DNA from: Sphingomonas sp. 28-63-12
GTDB lineage: Bacteria > Pseudomonadota > Alphaproteobacteria > Sphingomonadales > Sphingomonadaceae
Direction: 5' to 3'
Length of the DNA: 64,000 bases
Assembly (NCBI GenBank): GCA_002281535.1
Contig: NCGD01000009.1
Location: 1 to 64,000, forward strand
In this document: positions 49,096 through 59,236 of the stretch, one piece after another
How positions within the stretch are numbered: the stretch's first letter is position 1
Layout of the letters: every line of letters starts with the position of its first letter
Notes under the pieces: generated by a model
What the model saw: the letters and a program-made list of their open reading frames with translations, nothing else
The model's database searches: none
What the model was told of the DNA's origin: nothing
Position numbers and translations under genes: made by a program

Positions 49096-49895
49096 GGGTT
49101 TTACGCAGGCTTCGACTGGTACATCTGTACCAGGGCACTCGCCGGCCGGACGGAATAGGGCTGATGCGTATGCGGACAGCGGGCGTTCTGGACGAGCCGG
49201 TCCGCACCGGATCGGTCGAAGGCCTATCGATTTACGGGACGCGGCCACGCGTTCTTCGTCGAGCATGGCTTAATATTGCGCTTCGGACTCGGCTGGGAGG
49301 ATTGAGCTGTTCCTTGCAAAAGGCAGGTGTGTCGCTTTTCAAACGGGCCGCCCGGTCGCGGCTGTCAATATCAGGTGGGCCCGCATAAGCGACACAGCGC
49401 CGCAGCGAGGATGGATCTGGAGGACGGATTTGCGACACCTGTCGATCGTGGACCGAGGGCACCGTCCAATGCAACGCAACACAAGCGTTTGACGATCATG
49501 ATTTCCCCGCACGGCTCGATTGCCGGTGCGGACCATCTCCTTTCGCGACTGCGAATTCGAGCTACAGGACGCGCTTGGGATATGGCTGAGATCGCTTCAA
49601 TGGATTAGGCGAAGTCTAACAATCTGAAGCGATCGTTGACCTGGATGGTTCCGACCTGTCAGGGCAATCCTTGGCAGTCCCATCCATCTGTGGATTGGTC
49701 ACCGGATAGAATAGTCGATTGACCCGTTTTCCATGCTGCATTGCTGCATTGCTGCTGCAGCGACTGGCGGGGCCAGCTGGCTCCGGGGATCCCTTTAGAG
49801 GCGACCGGAAAAAAATCGCCAAAATATTCCAATTAAACAATAGGCTTGGAAGCCCCATGAAGATGCGAACCTCAATCGTCGGGGGCTAGGCACTC
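49096..49895. other. Gene-free stretch after tRNA-Val
   Basis: About 800 bases without a supportable gene. It holds a perfect palindrome CTGGTACA-TC-TGTACCAG (49116-49133), a nine-base inverted repeat GTGTCGCTT/AAGCGACAC (49329-49337 and 49387-49395), and a short GCTGCATT repeat near 49733. It could be a decayed insertion remnant. Confidence 0.6.
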
Positions 49896-50963
49896 TCATC
49901 CGTTCGTAGAGCGCGTGCCGATATCGCCGTCGTTCACCCATTCTCGCCAGATCAGCATTAGCGCGGCCATCACCGCCGGTCCCACGAACAGCCCCAAAAG
50001 CCCGATCGTTTCGACGCCGCCAATGATGCCGATCAACACCCAAACAAAGGGTAACCGCGTCGTCCCGCCGATAAATCCCGGTCGCAGAAAATGATCGATG
50101 ACGAAATTGATCGCAAAGCCCATGGCGCCCGCAACGATGGCAGCGGTGACCGCGCCCTTGATGATCAGCAGCAACACCGCAATCAGCAGAATCGCGACGA
50201 GACCGAAAGGGACCATCGAGGCGAAGCCCGACAGCAACCCCATCAGGATCGGGTGCGGCACACCAGCGATGGCGTAGATCGCCGCCATGATGAGTCCCTG
50301 TGCAAGGCCGAGAAGCACGAGCCCATCGACCGTGCCACGGACCGATGCAAAAATCTGGCGGCCCAAACGGCTGCCAGTGTCGCCAAACGCCCGGATCGCC
50401 CCCCGCTCCAGCTGCGCGACGATCGCGCGCTGATCACGCAGGACAAAAAACAGGATCAACACTGTGAACGCAAAAATTACCGCGCGTCTCACAATGCCAT
50501 AGGTCAGCGTTCGCGATTGGGTCAGCAGCAGATCGGTGTCGATGCGCCCGAGCTGCTCGGAAGCGCCCGCCGCGGTCACCAGATGTGCCTGCCACCAAGC
50601 TGTAATCTGCACGGACCCGATGGGGAGATGGGCGACCCATTCGGGTACCGCCACACCATGCGCGCGGGCGTGCGCGAACCAAAGGGCAATGCTCTGCGCT
50701 TCGCCGATTGCATAGAAGACAGCGATCACCATCGGCACAACTACAATCAGCAGCACCGCCAGCGTGATCAGCGCCGCGACCAACGCATCCTGACTGGGCC
50801 AGCGAGCCAGCAGCCGCTCCCGCAACGGCGTAACGGCGATCGCGACGACACCGGCCCACAAAATGGCGGGGATGAAGGCCGCGCCGATCCAAAGCGCGCC
50901 GAGCGCTATCGCCAGTGCGAGTGCGATGCGGGCATTAACCTGGGCAGCGGTTGAGATTTTCAT
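49896..50963 (-). CDS. AI-2E family transporter (PerM/YdiK-like permease)
   Basis: A 355-aa membrane protein with about eight hydrophobic segments. Family blocks: FIPAILWAGVVAIAVTPLRE, FVLRDQRAIVAQLE, and late FIGGTTRLPFVWVLIGIIGGVETIGLLGLFVGPAV (here read in parts). Members export small molecules or act as Na+/H+ antiporters; the AI-2 link is uncertain. It begins at ATG 50963, with weak ribosome site. Confidence 0.9.
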   Translation of the reverse strand: MKISTAAQVNARIALALAIALGALWIGAAFIPAILWAGVVAIAVTPLRERLLARWPSQDALVAALITLAVLLIVVVPMVIAVFYAIGEAQSIALWFAHARAHGVAVPEWVAHLPIGSVQITAWWQAHLVTAAGASEQLGRIDTDLLLTQSRTLTYGIVRRAVIFAFTVLILFFVLRDQRAIVAQLERGAIRAFGDTGSRLGRQIFASVRGTVDGLVLLGLAQGLIMAAIYAIAGVPHPILMGLLSGFASMVPFGLVAILLIAVLLLIIKGAVTAAIVAGAMGFAINFVIDHFLRPGFIGGTTRLPFVWVLIGIIGGVETIGLLGLFVGPAVMAALMLIWREWVNDGDIGTRSTNG

Positions 50964-51091
50964 GGTAGAATCCTTGCAATCACCCGAAGCGACTTTGGGA
51001 CAGCGCCTTGTTCTGAGCGCGCGCCATGATCTGCTGCAATGGCATTATGTCATTCGGAAACATCGCGCCGATGATGTCCTATCGCTGATCC

Positions 51092-51706
51092 TCAGTCCTT
51101 TCCACACCATCCCGGCAAATGCGCAGTCGATTTGCCATGCGCAAGCTTGAGCGCGCGATCGATTGATTTTTCAAATGCGTCGAGCACGAGCTTTTCGGCG
51201 ATGTGATGACGAAAAAAATCGGCCCAAAGGAATTCGCTATAGGGCGTCAGGCTTTTGGCATAGCCGCCTGCGCGGCGCACTTCGCCTGCCAGTGACCGAT
51301 AAGGGTCGTCGGTCATCTTACTGAGTTTGCGGGGTAGGTCGGCATAGCCGCGGCGCTCGCCATGGCGATCAAAAGTGTGCAGCCAATTGCGATTGTCCAT
51401 AAAGGTAAGGAACGCAGCCTTGTCGAGCCGATCGAGCCGCGCGACGACGCTGACCAGGACATGCTCCAGCCCTTCATCGTGCAGTGCACGTGCTAGATGA
51501 TGATGATCGATCAGCCAATATTGCTGCTTCGGCCCAATCACCACCGGGATCATGTGGCTGCCGAGAAACGCCGGGCCGCTAGTGTCGGCGATACTACGCC
51601 ACTGTTGGCGCTTGTTTGCAACCTCGCGCAGGCCGACGGTCATTTGGGTGGGGCGCAATGTGGCCAATGGCACGGTATGCAACTGCGGTTCGATTTCATA
51701 GGGCAT
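51092..51706 (-). CDS. ParB-like (ParBc_2) domain protein
   Basis: A 204-aa protein of the ParBc_2 type. The ParB-like motif is YWLIDHHHLARALHDEG (GHHR-like), preceded by PLATLRPTQMTVG. The rest forms a helical region with KSLTPYSEFLWADFFRHHI. Such proteins lack a DNA-binding helix-turn-helix and are of unknown role. Its ATG overlaps the SulP gene by 11 bases, so it is the second gene of that transcript. Confidence 0.82.
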   Translation of the reverse strand: MPYEIEPQLHTVPLATLRPTQMTVGLREVANKRQQWRSIADTSGPAFLGSHMIPVVIGPKQQYWLIDHHHLARALHDEGLEHVLVSVVARLDRLDKAAFLTFMDNRNWLHTFDRHGERRGYADLPRKLSKMTDDPYRSLAGEVRRAGGYAKSLTPYSEFLWADFFRHHIAEKLVLDAFEKSIDRALKLAHGKSTAHLPGWCGKD

Positions 51707-53333
51707 CTTGTGTCTCGCTCTGCCTGGTCATCATATTGACGGTATCAGCCACGCTGAACCCTGCCTGGTCGGCCAGGGCGGACAGGCCGGCCGCCATAAG
51801 CACGGCACGGACACGATCATGCACTCTGGCCAGCCCCAGCCGCAGGCCGCGCTGAGCCAGGGTTCGATCAAGCTCGGTAAGTGCGTCGATCGCCGTACTG
51901 TCCAGATCGTCACTCTCTTCAAGGCTGACGATCACCGCCGTGCCTTTAGCGAGTTGGCTGCTCCTACCGGCGATCAGGCCGAGTGCGCTTTCGGCATTGC
52001 CAAAGAACAGCGGCGCATTGGGGCGCATGATGAGGATTCCAGCCGGCCGGACCGCTGTTGCATGCCGGGCGATATCGACGAAATCATGGCTATCACCCAG
52101 CTGCCCAAGTTCGCTGATCACCGGGCGCGCAAATCGGCGCAACAGGGCGGCCAGTGACAGGGCGATGGCAAAAAGCATCCCGTTCAGCACCCCCAGCACG
52201 ATCACCCCGACCATGGCGCTGATCGCGATCCATTGGTCGCGATCGATCCTGAACAGCGCGATCAAGGGCTGCGGCGTCAGTGCGTGGGTGAGCGCGGCGA
52301 TGACCACGGCGGCGAGCACCGGGCCGGGAATAAGCGCAACCAATGGTGCCGCAAGAAGAATTATGGCTGCGAGGCCGAGGGATGCGGTCAATCCCGTCAA
52401 TCGGCTCAGTGCGCCGGCAGCTTCGCTTGCCGACCCCGCCGAGAATCCGGCGCCGACCGGCATCCCATTGCTAAACGCCGAAACAAGGTTTGCACCGCCA
52501 AGCGCCGCCAGCTCGCGGTTCGGTTCGAGCAGGTCGCCGTGCCGCAGCGCAAGCGAACGCATCGTGCCCCAGCTCTCGGCAAACAAGATCAGCGTCAACG
52601 GCAAGACCAGTTGAACGATTCGGCCAATCTGCTCGATCGGCGGCAGGGCCAGCGTTGGCATCGAGTCGGTGAGCATGATCCCTCCGGTCATCTCGATCCC
52701 GGCAGCCTTGAGGTTCAAGACGGCTGAGGCTGAGATGCCGATGAGAAGAACAATGAGTGCGGCAGGCAGCTTGGTCTGCCACCTCAGGCACAAGAGCAGC
52801 GCGAGTGCGCCAATGCCGATCGCCATGCTCGGGAGATGTATCCGATCAGCTTGGTGCACGAGCTCAACCAAAACCCCGCCGATCGATGCTGCGTGGACAG
52901 GTAAACCCACCAAGGTTGGCAGCTGCTTGACGATGATGGTGATTGCCAACCCAAGTGCGAATCCGCGCAGCACGGGGCGCGAGATGAAGGCTGATATCGC
53001 ACCCAGTCGAAAGGCCGCCATGATCAGAAAGCCGATCCCGACCAGACCGACCATCAGCGTCGCAACCGCCGACTTCTGATCGGCGGGAAGCGCCAGGCTG
53101 GCGAGCGCTGCTGCCAGAATGGCGGCAGACGAGGAGGTCGGCGTAACGATAGCAAAGCGGCTTCGCCCCATCAGGGCATAGCCTATCCCGCCGACAATCG
53201 CAGCGATGATTGCCCGGCTTGGTGGCAAACCAGCGATGCCGGCATAGGCGACCGCTTCCGGCAGCATTATCCCAGAGACCGAAAGACCCGCGATTACATC
53301 CCGGAGGGATTCTCGCCTGAGCGTGGTGCGCAA
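51696..53333 (-). CDS. SulP family anion transporter with STAS domain
   Basis: A 545-aa transporter. N-terminal SulP membrane domain of 10-12 segments (GIMLPEAVAYAGIAGLPPSRAII; PTSSSAAILAAAL; FSNGMPVGAGFSAGSASEAAG) and C-terminal STAS domain from about 430 (VIVSLEESDDLDSTAIDALTEL). Substrate could be sulfate, bicarbonate or another anion. It overlaps the ParB-like gene. Confidence 0.93.
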   Translation of the reverse strand: MRTTLRRESLRDVIAGLSVSGIMLPEAVAYAGIAGLPPSRAIIAAIVGGIGYALMGRSRFAIVTPTSSSAAILAAALASLALPADQKSAVATLMVGLVGIGFLIMAAFRLGAISAFISRPVLRGFALGLAITIIVKQLPTLVGLPVHAASIGGVLVELVHQADRIHLPSMAIGIGALALLLCLRWQTKLPAALIVLLIGISASAVLNLKAAGIEMTGGIMLTDSMPTLALPPIEQIGRIVQLVLPLTLILFAESWGTMRSLALRHGDLLEPNRELAALGGANLVSAFSNGMPVGAGFSAGSASEAAGALSRLTGLTASLGLAAIILLAAPLVALIPGPVLAAVVIAALTHALTPQPLIALFRIDRDQWIAISAMVGVIVLGVLNGMLFAIALSLAALLRRFARPVISELGQLGDSHDFVDIARHATAVRPAGILIMRPNAPLFFGNAESALGLIAGRSSQLAKGTAVIVSLEESDDLDSTAIDALTELDRTLAQRGLRLGLARVHDRVRAVLMAAGLSALADQAGFSVADTVNMMTRQSETQDAL

Positions 53334-53478
53334 TCGCTGACGTCCTCCCGGTCGTCGGCGTCGAAGCTATGGAAGAGGGACGCTTTTGGCAATGTCGGTA
53401 GCGCGCATATTCAAGGCGTCTGCTCTCTTCGCTGTTCGCGCGCGCATCCTGTGATCAGCCGCCGTTGTGGGGCAAATT

Positions 53479-54726
53479 TCAATCGGCCTCGTCGGTAGGG
53501 GCCCAGATCGTGTGGGAATCGATGCGGAGCTTGAACAATGCGCGTGCGGCCGCTGCCCGGACGTTGATTTCGGCGCGGCGGGCTTCATTGGCCTGACGCT
53601 CGGCATAGAGGAGATCGCTCAGGTCGATCGCGCCGAGCTTGTATCCGCGTTCGGTTCGCTCCGCCGCTGCGGCGGCGCTCTCTGCCGATCGGCGCGTGGC
53701 CTGCCAGGCATCGAAGGTGGTGCTGGCGTCCGACATGTCGACATCGGCGGTAACCATGATCGTGCGACGGACCTGTTCGAGGTCGATTGCAGCGGCATTG
53801 GCCTCGGCGGATGCCCGATCGGCAAGTGCCCGACGATGCCCGCCGCCCAGCGGCATCGAGGCGACAATTCCCGCCCCGCGCTCCAGGCCGTCGCGCTCGC
53901 TGAACAGGCGAAAGCCGACCGACGGATCGGCGATGCGATCAAGCTGTCCGCGATGGGCGAGAACCGCCATCCGTTGCGCCTCGCGGTCCGCCGCGCGGAT
54001 CTCATGGCTGCGCTCGACCACCAGCTTACGCAACGTCTCAAGCGGTTGTTCGGGCAGCTCGGGGAGCGACAGGCCTGGCGCTTCCACCGGCAGGGGAATT
54101 TGCGGAAATTCGATGCTGAGCGCGATCCGGGCACGGTCGATCATGCTCCGCGATTGCGCCGCCTGCGCCTCGGCGGCGGCAAGGGCGGATTGCGCCTGAT
54201 CGACATCAAGCGCGGCGGCGTCGCGTAGCGCCATCCGCCTTGTCACAGCGGCAATCGCCGTGCGATAAATCGCGACCGCCTTCAGATCATTGCGATAAAG
54301 CTCGGTCGCCAGCAGCCAATCATGCCACAGCCCCGACAATATGAGCGATGCCTGGTGACGCGCATCTTCCGCGTTGTTCTCGGCGACTTCGACGCCAAGT
54401 GCGCCGGCCTTGCGATCGAGCCGGGCCTTGCCAGGTAGCCGGAACGGCCGCGATACTGTGCCGTCAAATTCGCTATAATCGCGTTCGCCGGTCACCGATC
54501 GGCGCAGTGTACTGCCGGAAATCGTTACCTCATAAGGGCCGATTCGCAGCGCTTGCGACGAAGCCTTGGCAGAATCGATCCGGGCGTTCGATGCCCGCAC
54601 CCCGGGCGCGCTGTCGAGCGCGCGGGCAACGGCGTCCGCCGGAGGCAGATCGGTGCGCTCCGCCAAAGCAGGCCCGGCAATCATCGTTGTACCGGCAAGA
54701 AAGGCAATCAAGGTCCGCGATGTCAT
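53479..54726 (-). CDS. TolC/CusC family outer-membrane efflux protein
   Basis: A 415-aa outer-membrane channel with signal peptide (LIAFLAGTTMIAGPALA) and the repeated coiled-coil helices of TolC proteins (ARLDRKAGALGVEVAENN; ALDVDQAQSALAAAEAQAAQSR; ERTERGYKLGAIDLSDLLYAERQA). It would complete a tripartite efflux pump with the RND and adaptor proteins upstream. Its ATG overlaps the DUF3240 stop (TAATG). Confidence 0.9.
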   Translation of the reverse strand: MTSRTLIAFLAGTTMIAGPALAERTDLPPADAVARALDSAPGVRASNARIDSAKASSQALRIGPYEVTISGSTLRRSVTGERDYSEFDGTVSRPFRLPGKARLDRKAGALGVEVAENNAEDARHQASLILSGLWHDWLLATELYRNDLKAVAIYRTAIAAVTRRMALRDAAALDVDQAQSALAAAEAQAAQSRSMIDRARIALSIEFPQIPLPVEAPGLSLPELPEQPLETLRKLVVERSHEIRAADREAQRMAVLAHRGQLDRIADPSVGFRLFSERDGLERGAGIVASMPLGGGHRRALADRASAEANAAAIDLEQVRRTIMVTADVDMSDASTTFDAWQATRRSAESAAAAAERTERGYKLGAIDLSDLLYAERQANEARRAEINVRAAAARALFKLRIDSHTIWAPTDEAD

Positions 54727-55025
54727 TATTCGATCCTTCCGCGCGCCAGCAGTGCCACCGCTTGCCAGCGCACTGGCATGGCCCGGCGCGCAGCCGTAAC
54801 AAGCGCAACCAGCGTATCGAGAGTGGCCGTCGTGGCCGTGAACGAGATGGCGGTGCGGTCCATGCAGCCGCGAACTTGCTCCGCGGTGCGTGCATCGCCG
54901 AAATCATGGCCGAACACCTGCTCCTGGCGGAGGTGCAATGGCGATTTCGTCGCCGCCCGCAGCACCGTCACCAGCAGCGTCGCGTCGATGTTCGCGCAAT
55001 AGAATGTCAGCAGCAGCTCATCCAT
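54726..55025 (-). CDS. DUF3240 (PII-like) protein of the metal efflux operon
   Basis: A 99-aa protein of the DUF3240 family, from ATG 55025, overlapping the end of the RND gene. The pattern is ELLLTFYCANIDATLLVTVLRA, QEQVFGHDFGDARTAEQVRG and WQAVALLARGRIE. These PII/CutA-like proteins often sit between RND genes of heavy-metal pumps and may sense ions. Confidence 0.85.
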   Translation of the reverse strand: MDELLLTFYCANIDATLLVTVLRAATKSPLHLRQEQVFGHDFGDARTAEQVRGCMDRTAISFTATTATLDTLVALVTAARRAMPVRWQAVALLARGRIE

Positions 55026-58000
55026 CCATCGCCTCCGCAGGGCCTTCACCAAAACGTTCAAACAGGATCGGCAGCAGCACGAGGGTGAGCAGCGTGGAGG
55101 TCAGCAAGCCGCCGATCACCACAATCGCGAGCGGCTGCTGGATTTCCGATCCCGGCCCCGTTGCGAACAGCAACGGCACCAGGCCAAAAGCGGTGATCGC
55201 CGCGGTCATCAACACCGGCCGCAGCCGCCGTTCGGCGCCGCGCTTGACGCTCTCGGCCATGCTTAGCCCTTCGTCGCGCAGCTGCCGGAAATAGGCGACC
55301 AGCACCAACCCGTTGAGCACAGCAATCCCGAGCAGCGCGATGAAGCCGACCGCAGCGGGCACCGACAGATAGGAACCCGACAGCCAGAGCGACACAATGC
55401 CGCCGACCAGCGCAAACGGGATGTTGAGCAGGATCAGCACCGATGCCCGGACCGACCGCAGCGTGGCAAACAGCACGAAGAAGATGAGCAGCAGCGCAAC
55501 CGGCACCACCAGCAGCAATCGGGCCGACGCCCGCTGCTGGTTTTCGAACTGGCCGCCCCAGATCAACGTATAGCCGGCGGGGAGCACGACCGTTGCCGCC
55601 ACATTCGCCTTTGCCTCATCGACATAGCCGACCAGATCGCGCCCCGACACGAACGCCTGCACCAGCGCGAAGCGCGAGCCATTTTCGTGCGATACCTTCA
55701 CTGGCCCCTCGATACGGCTGACCTTCGCCATGTCGCTGACCCGTGCCAATGTTCCTGCCGGGGTGCGCAATTGCAGATCGGTGAACAGCGCGGCGTCGTT
55801 GCGCACCACACTGTCGCCGCGGATCATGATCGGCACGCGCTTCTGTCCATCGGCGACGACGCCTGCCGGCATGCCTTCCAGCTGCGCGCGCATCGCATCT
55901 TCCATATCGCCGACCGGCATGCCCGCCCGACCCGCCGCGAGACGATCAATGTCGAGCTGCAGATAGCCGACATTGTCATTGGCGACCGTCATCACCTCGG
56001 AAGCACCGCGAACCCTGGACAAGACGGTCTTCACTTGCCCGGCGAGGCGCGCCAGCGTCTTGAGGTCGGGCCCGAATATCTTGACCGCCAGATCGCCCCG
56101 CGCCCCCGTCAACATTTCCGACACGCGCATTTCGATCGGCTGGGTGAAGCTGGGTTCGATCCCGGGGAGCTTTTGCATCACCCTGCGGAGATCCTCGATG
56201 ATCTGCTCCTTGGTGCCGCGCCATTCGGAACGCGGCTTGAGCGTCATGAACCCATCGGTTTCATTGAGACCCATCGGGTCGAGCCCGAGTTCGTCTGAGC
56301 CGGTCCGCGCGATGAACCCCGATACCTCGGGCACTGCCGCCAGCACGGCGCGCTGCACCGCCAGGTCATTCTGGATCGATCGATCGAGCCCGATCGACGG
56401 CAGCTTGGTCAGCTGCATGATGATCGACCCCTCATCCATATTGGGCATGAACGTCTTGCCGACGGCGCTATAGGCAACGCCTGCCAGCACCAACCCAGCG
56501 CCTGCCAGTCCATAGACCAGTGTCTTGCGGGCAAACGCCCCTTCGAGCAGTGCATGATAGCGCGGGGCGAGCTGGCGCATGATCCAGGGTTCGCCATGAT
56601 GCGTACTTTTCAGCCCATAGGACGCCAGCACCGGCACCAAGGTAAGGGCCAGCAGCAACGAACCGACCAGCGCGAACACGATGGTCAACGCCACCGGGGC
56701 AAACAGCTTGCCCTCCAGTCCCTCAAGCGACAGCAATGGCAGGAACACCAGGGCAATGATGATGATCCCCGCCGAAACCGGGGTAATCACGTCACTGGTT
56801 GCCCGGAATACAGCGTTTAGCCGCGGGCGACCGTCATCCGGATCGCTGTTCAGCCGCTCAACGATATTTTCGACGACGACAACCGCGCCGTCGACCAGCA
56901 TGCCAAGCGCAATCGCCAGCCCGCCAAGGCTCATCAGATTGGCCGTGAGCCCAACGCCGCGCATCAACAGGAAGGTGATCAGCGCTGCCATGGGCAGGAC
57001 GACAGCGACAATCGCCGCTGCACGCCAATCGCCGAGGAAGATCATCAACAGGATAACGACCAGTACCGTTGCTTCGAGCAACGCCTCCTCGACCGTGGCG
57101 ATCGCCCGTCCGATCAGGTCGGAGCGATCATAGAATATCGTGATCGACGTGCCGGGCGGTAATGTCTTGCCGAGGGCGTCGAGCCGCGACTGCACGCCCG
57201 CCACAACCTGCCGGGAATCAGCCCCGCGCAGCGCAATCACCAGCCCCTCGACCGCTTCGCCGCGGCCATTCTTGGTCACCGCGCCATATCGCGTCAGGCT
57301 GCCCATCGCGACCGTTGCAACATCGCCGAGCCGCACGACCTTGCCCGCCCGATTAGCAAGCACCAGCATTTGGAGATCGCCGATCGTCTGCACCGCGCCG
57401 ACGGCCCGGACGATCAGCGCCTCCTCGCCCTGGCCAAGGCGACCGGCCCCATCATTGCGGTTGCCGCTTTCGATCGCGCTGCGGATATCGGCGATCGTGA
57501 ACCCGGCGCTGGTGAGCGCGACCGGATCAGGCCGCACCTCGAAGGTGCGCACAAACCCGCCGAGCGAATTGACGTCTGCCACCCCGGGCACCGTGCGCAG
57601 CGCGGGACGGATCGTCCAGTCGAGCAAATCGCGCTTCGCGGCCAAATCGAGCGGCCCGTCGATCGTGAACATGAAAATTTCGGACAGCGGGGTCGATATC
57701 GGCGCAAGCCCACCGCTAACAGATGACGGCATCTCGGACAGCGCGCCCGTCAGCCGTTCGGCCACTTGCTGGCGCGCCCAATAAATGTCGGTACCGTCGA
57801 CGAAGTCGATCGTGATGTCGGCAATGGCGTATTTCGCTGTCGAGCGCAGGATCGCCTGTTTGGGGATGCCCAGCATCTCGCGTTCGATCGGCGCGATGAC
57901 ACGGCTTTCGACCTCCTCGGGGGTCATGCCTGGCGCCTTCAGAATCATCTTGACCTGGGTCTGGGCGATGTCCGGATAGGCATCGACCGGCAGGCTGCGA

Positions 58001-58092
58001 AACGCCATCACGCCAAGACCCGCGACGATGGCGGCCAGCGCAAGCACAAGCAACCGATAGGACAAGGACGTCGCGACTAGGGAGCGGAGCAT
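55018..58092 (-). CDS. Heavy-metal efflux RND pump (CzcA/CusA family)
   Basis: A 1024-aa inner-membrane pump with 12 membrane segments. HME-RND blocks: AYPDIAQTQVKMILKAPGMT-type N-terminus, KQAILRSTAKYAIADITIDF, and the TM4 pattern ALGMLVDGAVVVVENIVERL, where Asp and Glu needed for proton transfer are kept. The DFG of classic Co/Zn/Cd pumps is ALG here, so the transported ion is not assigned. Start is ATG 58092. The operon order is adaptor, pump, DUF3240, TolC. Confidence 0.94.
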   Translation of the reverse strand: MLRSLVATSLSYRLLVLALAAIVAGLGVMAFRSLPVDAYPDIAQTQVKMILKAPGMTPEEVESRVIAPIEREMLGIPKQAILRSTAKYAIADITIDFVDGTDIYWARQQVAERLTGALSEMPSSVSGGLAPISTPLSEIFMFTIDGPLDLAAKRDLLDWTIRPALRTVPGVADVNSLGGFVRTFEVRPDPVALTSAGFTIADIRSAIESGNRNDGAGRLGQGEEALIVRAVGAVQTIGDLQMLVLANRAGKVVRLGDVATVAMGSLTRYGAVTKNGRGEAVEGLVIALRGADSRQVVAGVQSRLDALGKTLPPGTSITIFYDRSDLIGRAIATVEEALLEATVLVVILLMIFLGDWRAAAIVAVVLPMAALITFLLMRGVGLTANLMSLGGLAIALGMLVDGAVVVVENIVERLNSDPDDGRPRLNAVFRATSDVITPVSAGIIIIALVFLPLLSLEGLEGKLFAPVALTIVFALVGSLLLALTLVPVLASYGLKSTHHGEPWIMRQLAPRYHALLEGAFARKTLVYGLAGAGLVLAGVAYSAVGKTFMPNMDEGSIIMQLTKLPSIGLDRSIQNDLAVQRAVLAAVPEVSGFIARTGSDELGLDPMGLNETDGFMTLKPRSEWRGTKEQIIEDLRRVMQKLPGIEPSFTQPIEMRVSEMLTGARGDLAVKIFGPDLKTLARLAGQVKTVLSRVRGASEVMTVANDNVGYLQLDIDRLAAGRAGMPVGDMEDAMRAQLEGMPAGVVADGQKRVPIMIRGDSVVRNDAALFTDLQLRTPAGTLARVSDMAKVSRIEGPVKVSHENGSRFALVQAFVSGRDLVGYVDEAKANVAATVVLPAGYTLIWGGQFENQQRASARLLLVVPVALLLIFFVLFATLRSVRASVLILLNIPFALVGGIVSLWLSGSYLSVPAAVGFIALLGIAVLNGLVLVAYFRQLRDEGLSMAESVKRGAERRLRPVLMTAAITAFGLVPLLFATGPGSEIQQPLAIVVIGGLLTSTLLTLVLLPILFERFGEGPAEAMDG

Positions 58093-58102
58093 TGCAGCCG
58101 GC

Positions 58103-59236
58103 CTATCGAGCGCCGGCGAGCGACTTGAGCTCGCTGGTGCCGGTGATGACAACGCGGTCACCGACGGCGAGACCCGATACGATCAGGGTGCCATCGCTGC
58201 TGCCCCTGCGCACCACTGGGCGGGCGTTAAAGCCGGTGCGGGTCCGAATGAAAATGATATCCGATCCGTCGAGCGTGGTCAGCGCCGCCGCCGGAACGGC
58301 GACCAGGCCGGCGGGCGCGGGCGCGAATACCGTGATTGTCGTCGCCTTGCCGGCCGCGAGCACACCCTGGGCCAGGCCAGGCGATGCCGCGATGCTCGCC
58401 TTTAGCATCGCCGAGCGTGTCATCGGGTCTATCGTTGCGCCGACCGAGGTGACGGTGCCGCTGCTGCCGCCGTCGAGCCGGATCTCCATGCCCGGCTGAA
58501 CCGATCCGACCAGCCGCTCAGGCAGTTGCGCTTCAACCTCATGCCGGTCGGTGGCGTCGATAACATAGGGTGCGGTGCTGCCATCAACCGGGCTGCCCGC
58601 CTGCAGGCTGGCCGACGTGACCCGGCCGCTGATCGGCGCGACGAGGGTGTAGGTGCCCGCGCCGCCCGAGGCGTTGGCGAGCGCGAGAATGCGCGCCTTT
58701 TCGGTGACATCAACCTGGGCTTCGCGCAGCGTTGCCTGCGCCTCATCCGCCCGCGATCCGGCAATCACGCCCTCCCGGCTGAGCTGGCCGAGCCGACTCG
58801 CGTTGGATTGCGCGAAACCAAGCCGCGCCCGCGACCGCGCCAGCTCTGCCCCCATCATCAGGACCTCGCGGCTCGCGATGATCGCCAGCGGCTGGCCCCG
58901 CCGCACGGCCTCGCCCTCAATCACCAGCGTGCGGGTGATCACCCCCGCAAAGGTCGCGGCAACCGCCACCCGCGCATTGGCAGGCGGCACGATCATCGCG
59001 GGCAGCGATGCCAGTGGCACCATGGCTGCCTGCAACGCCGGGGCCAGCTTGATTCCCAGCCGGCCGATCTGGTCGTCGGTCATGGTTATGATGCCCGAGG
59101 CCGCCTTGGCAGGTGCAGCGGGGGGCGCCACGGTAGCGGTTGGGGACGTTGGCGGGGCGGTCAGCCACCACATGCCCGCAAGCACCAGGGCGAGGGTGCC
59201 CACGCCGGCGGCGATCAGGTTGCGCTTTTGCTTCAT
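58103..59236 (-). CDS. RND efflux periplasmic adaptor subunit
   Basis: A 377-aa membrane fusion protein linking pump and TolC. Signal-anchor NLIAAGVGTLALVLAGMWW, lipoyl-like domain (VAVAATFAGVITRTLVIEGEAV), a coiled hairpin (ELARSRARLGFAQSNASRLG) and beta-barrel with SVQPGMEIRLDGG. First gene of the pump operon; divergent from the regulator. Confidence 0.92.
   Translation of the reverse strand: MKQKRNLIAAGVGTLALVLAGMWWLTAPPTSPTATVAPPAAPAKAASGIITMTDDQIGRLGIKLAPALQAAMVPLASLPAMIVPPANARVAVAATFAGVITRTLVIEGEAVRRGQPLAIIASREVLMMGAELARSRARLGFAQSNASRLGQLSREGVIAGSRADEAQATLREAQVDVTEKARILALANASGGAGTYTLVAPISGRVTSASLQAGSPVDGSTAPYVIDATDRHEVEAQLPERLVGSVQPGMEIRLDGGSSGTVTSVGATIDPMTRSAMLKASIAASPGLAQGVLAAGKATTITVFAPAPAGLVAVPAAALTTLDGSDIIFIRTRTGFNARPVVRRGSSDGTLIVSGLAVGDRVVITGTSELKSLAGAR

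Noticed and set aside
49164..49608. Several short plus-strand frames after tRNA-Val
   Set aside because: Short, mutually overlapping, and with no conserved-looking features or good ribosome sites.
48980..49895. A complete tRNA-integrated island
   Set aside because: No integrase gene or second copy of the tRNA 3' end is visible, so only the possibility is noted.
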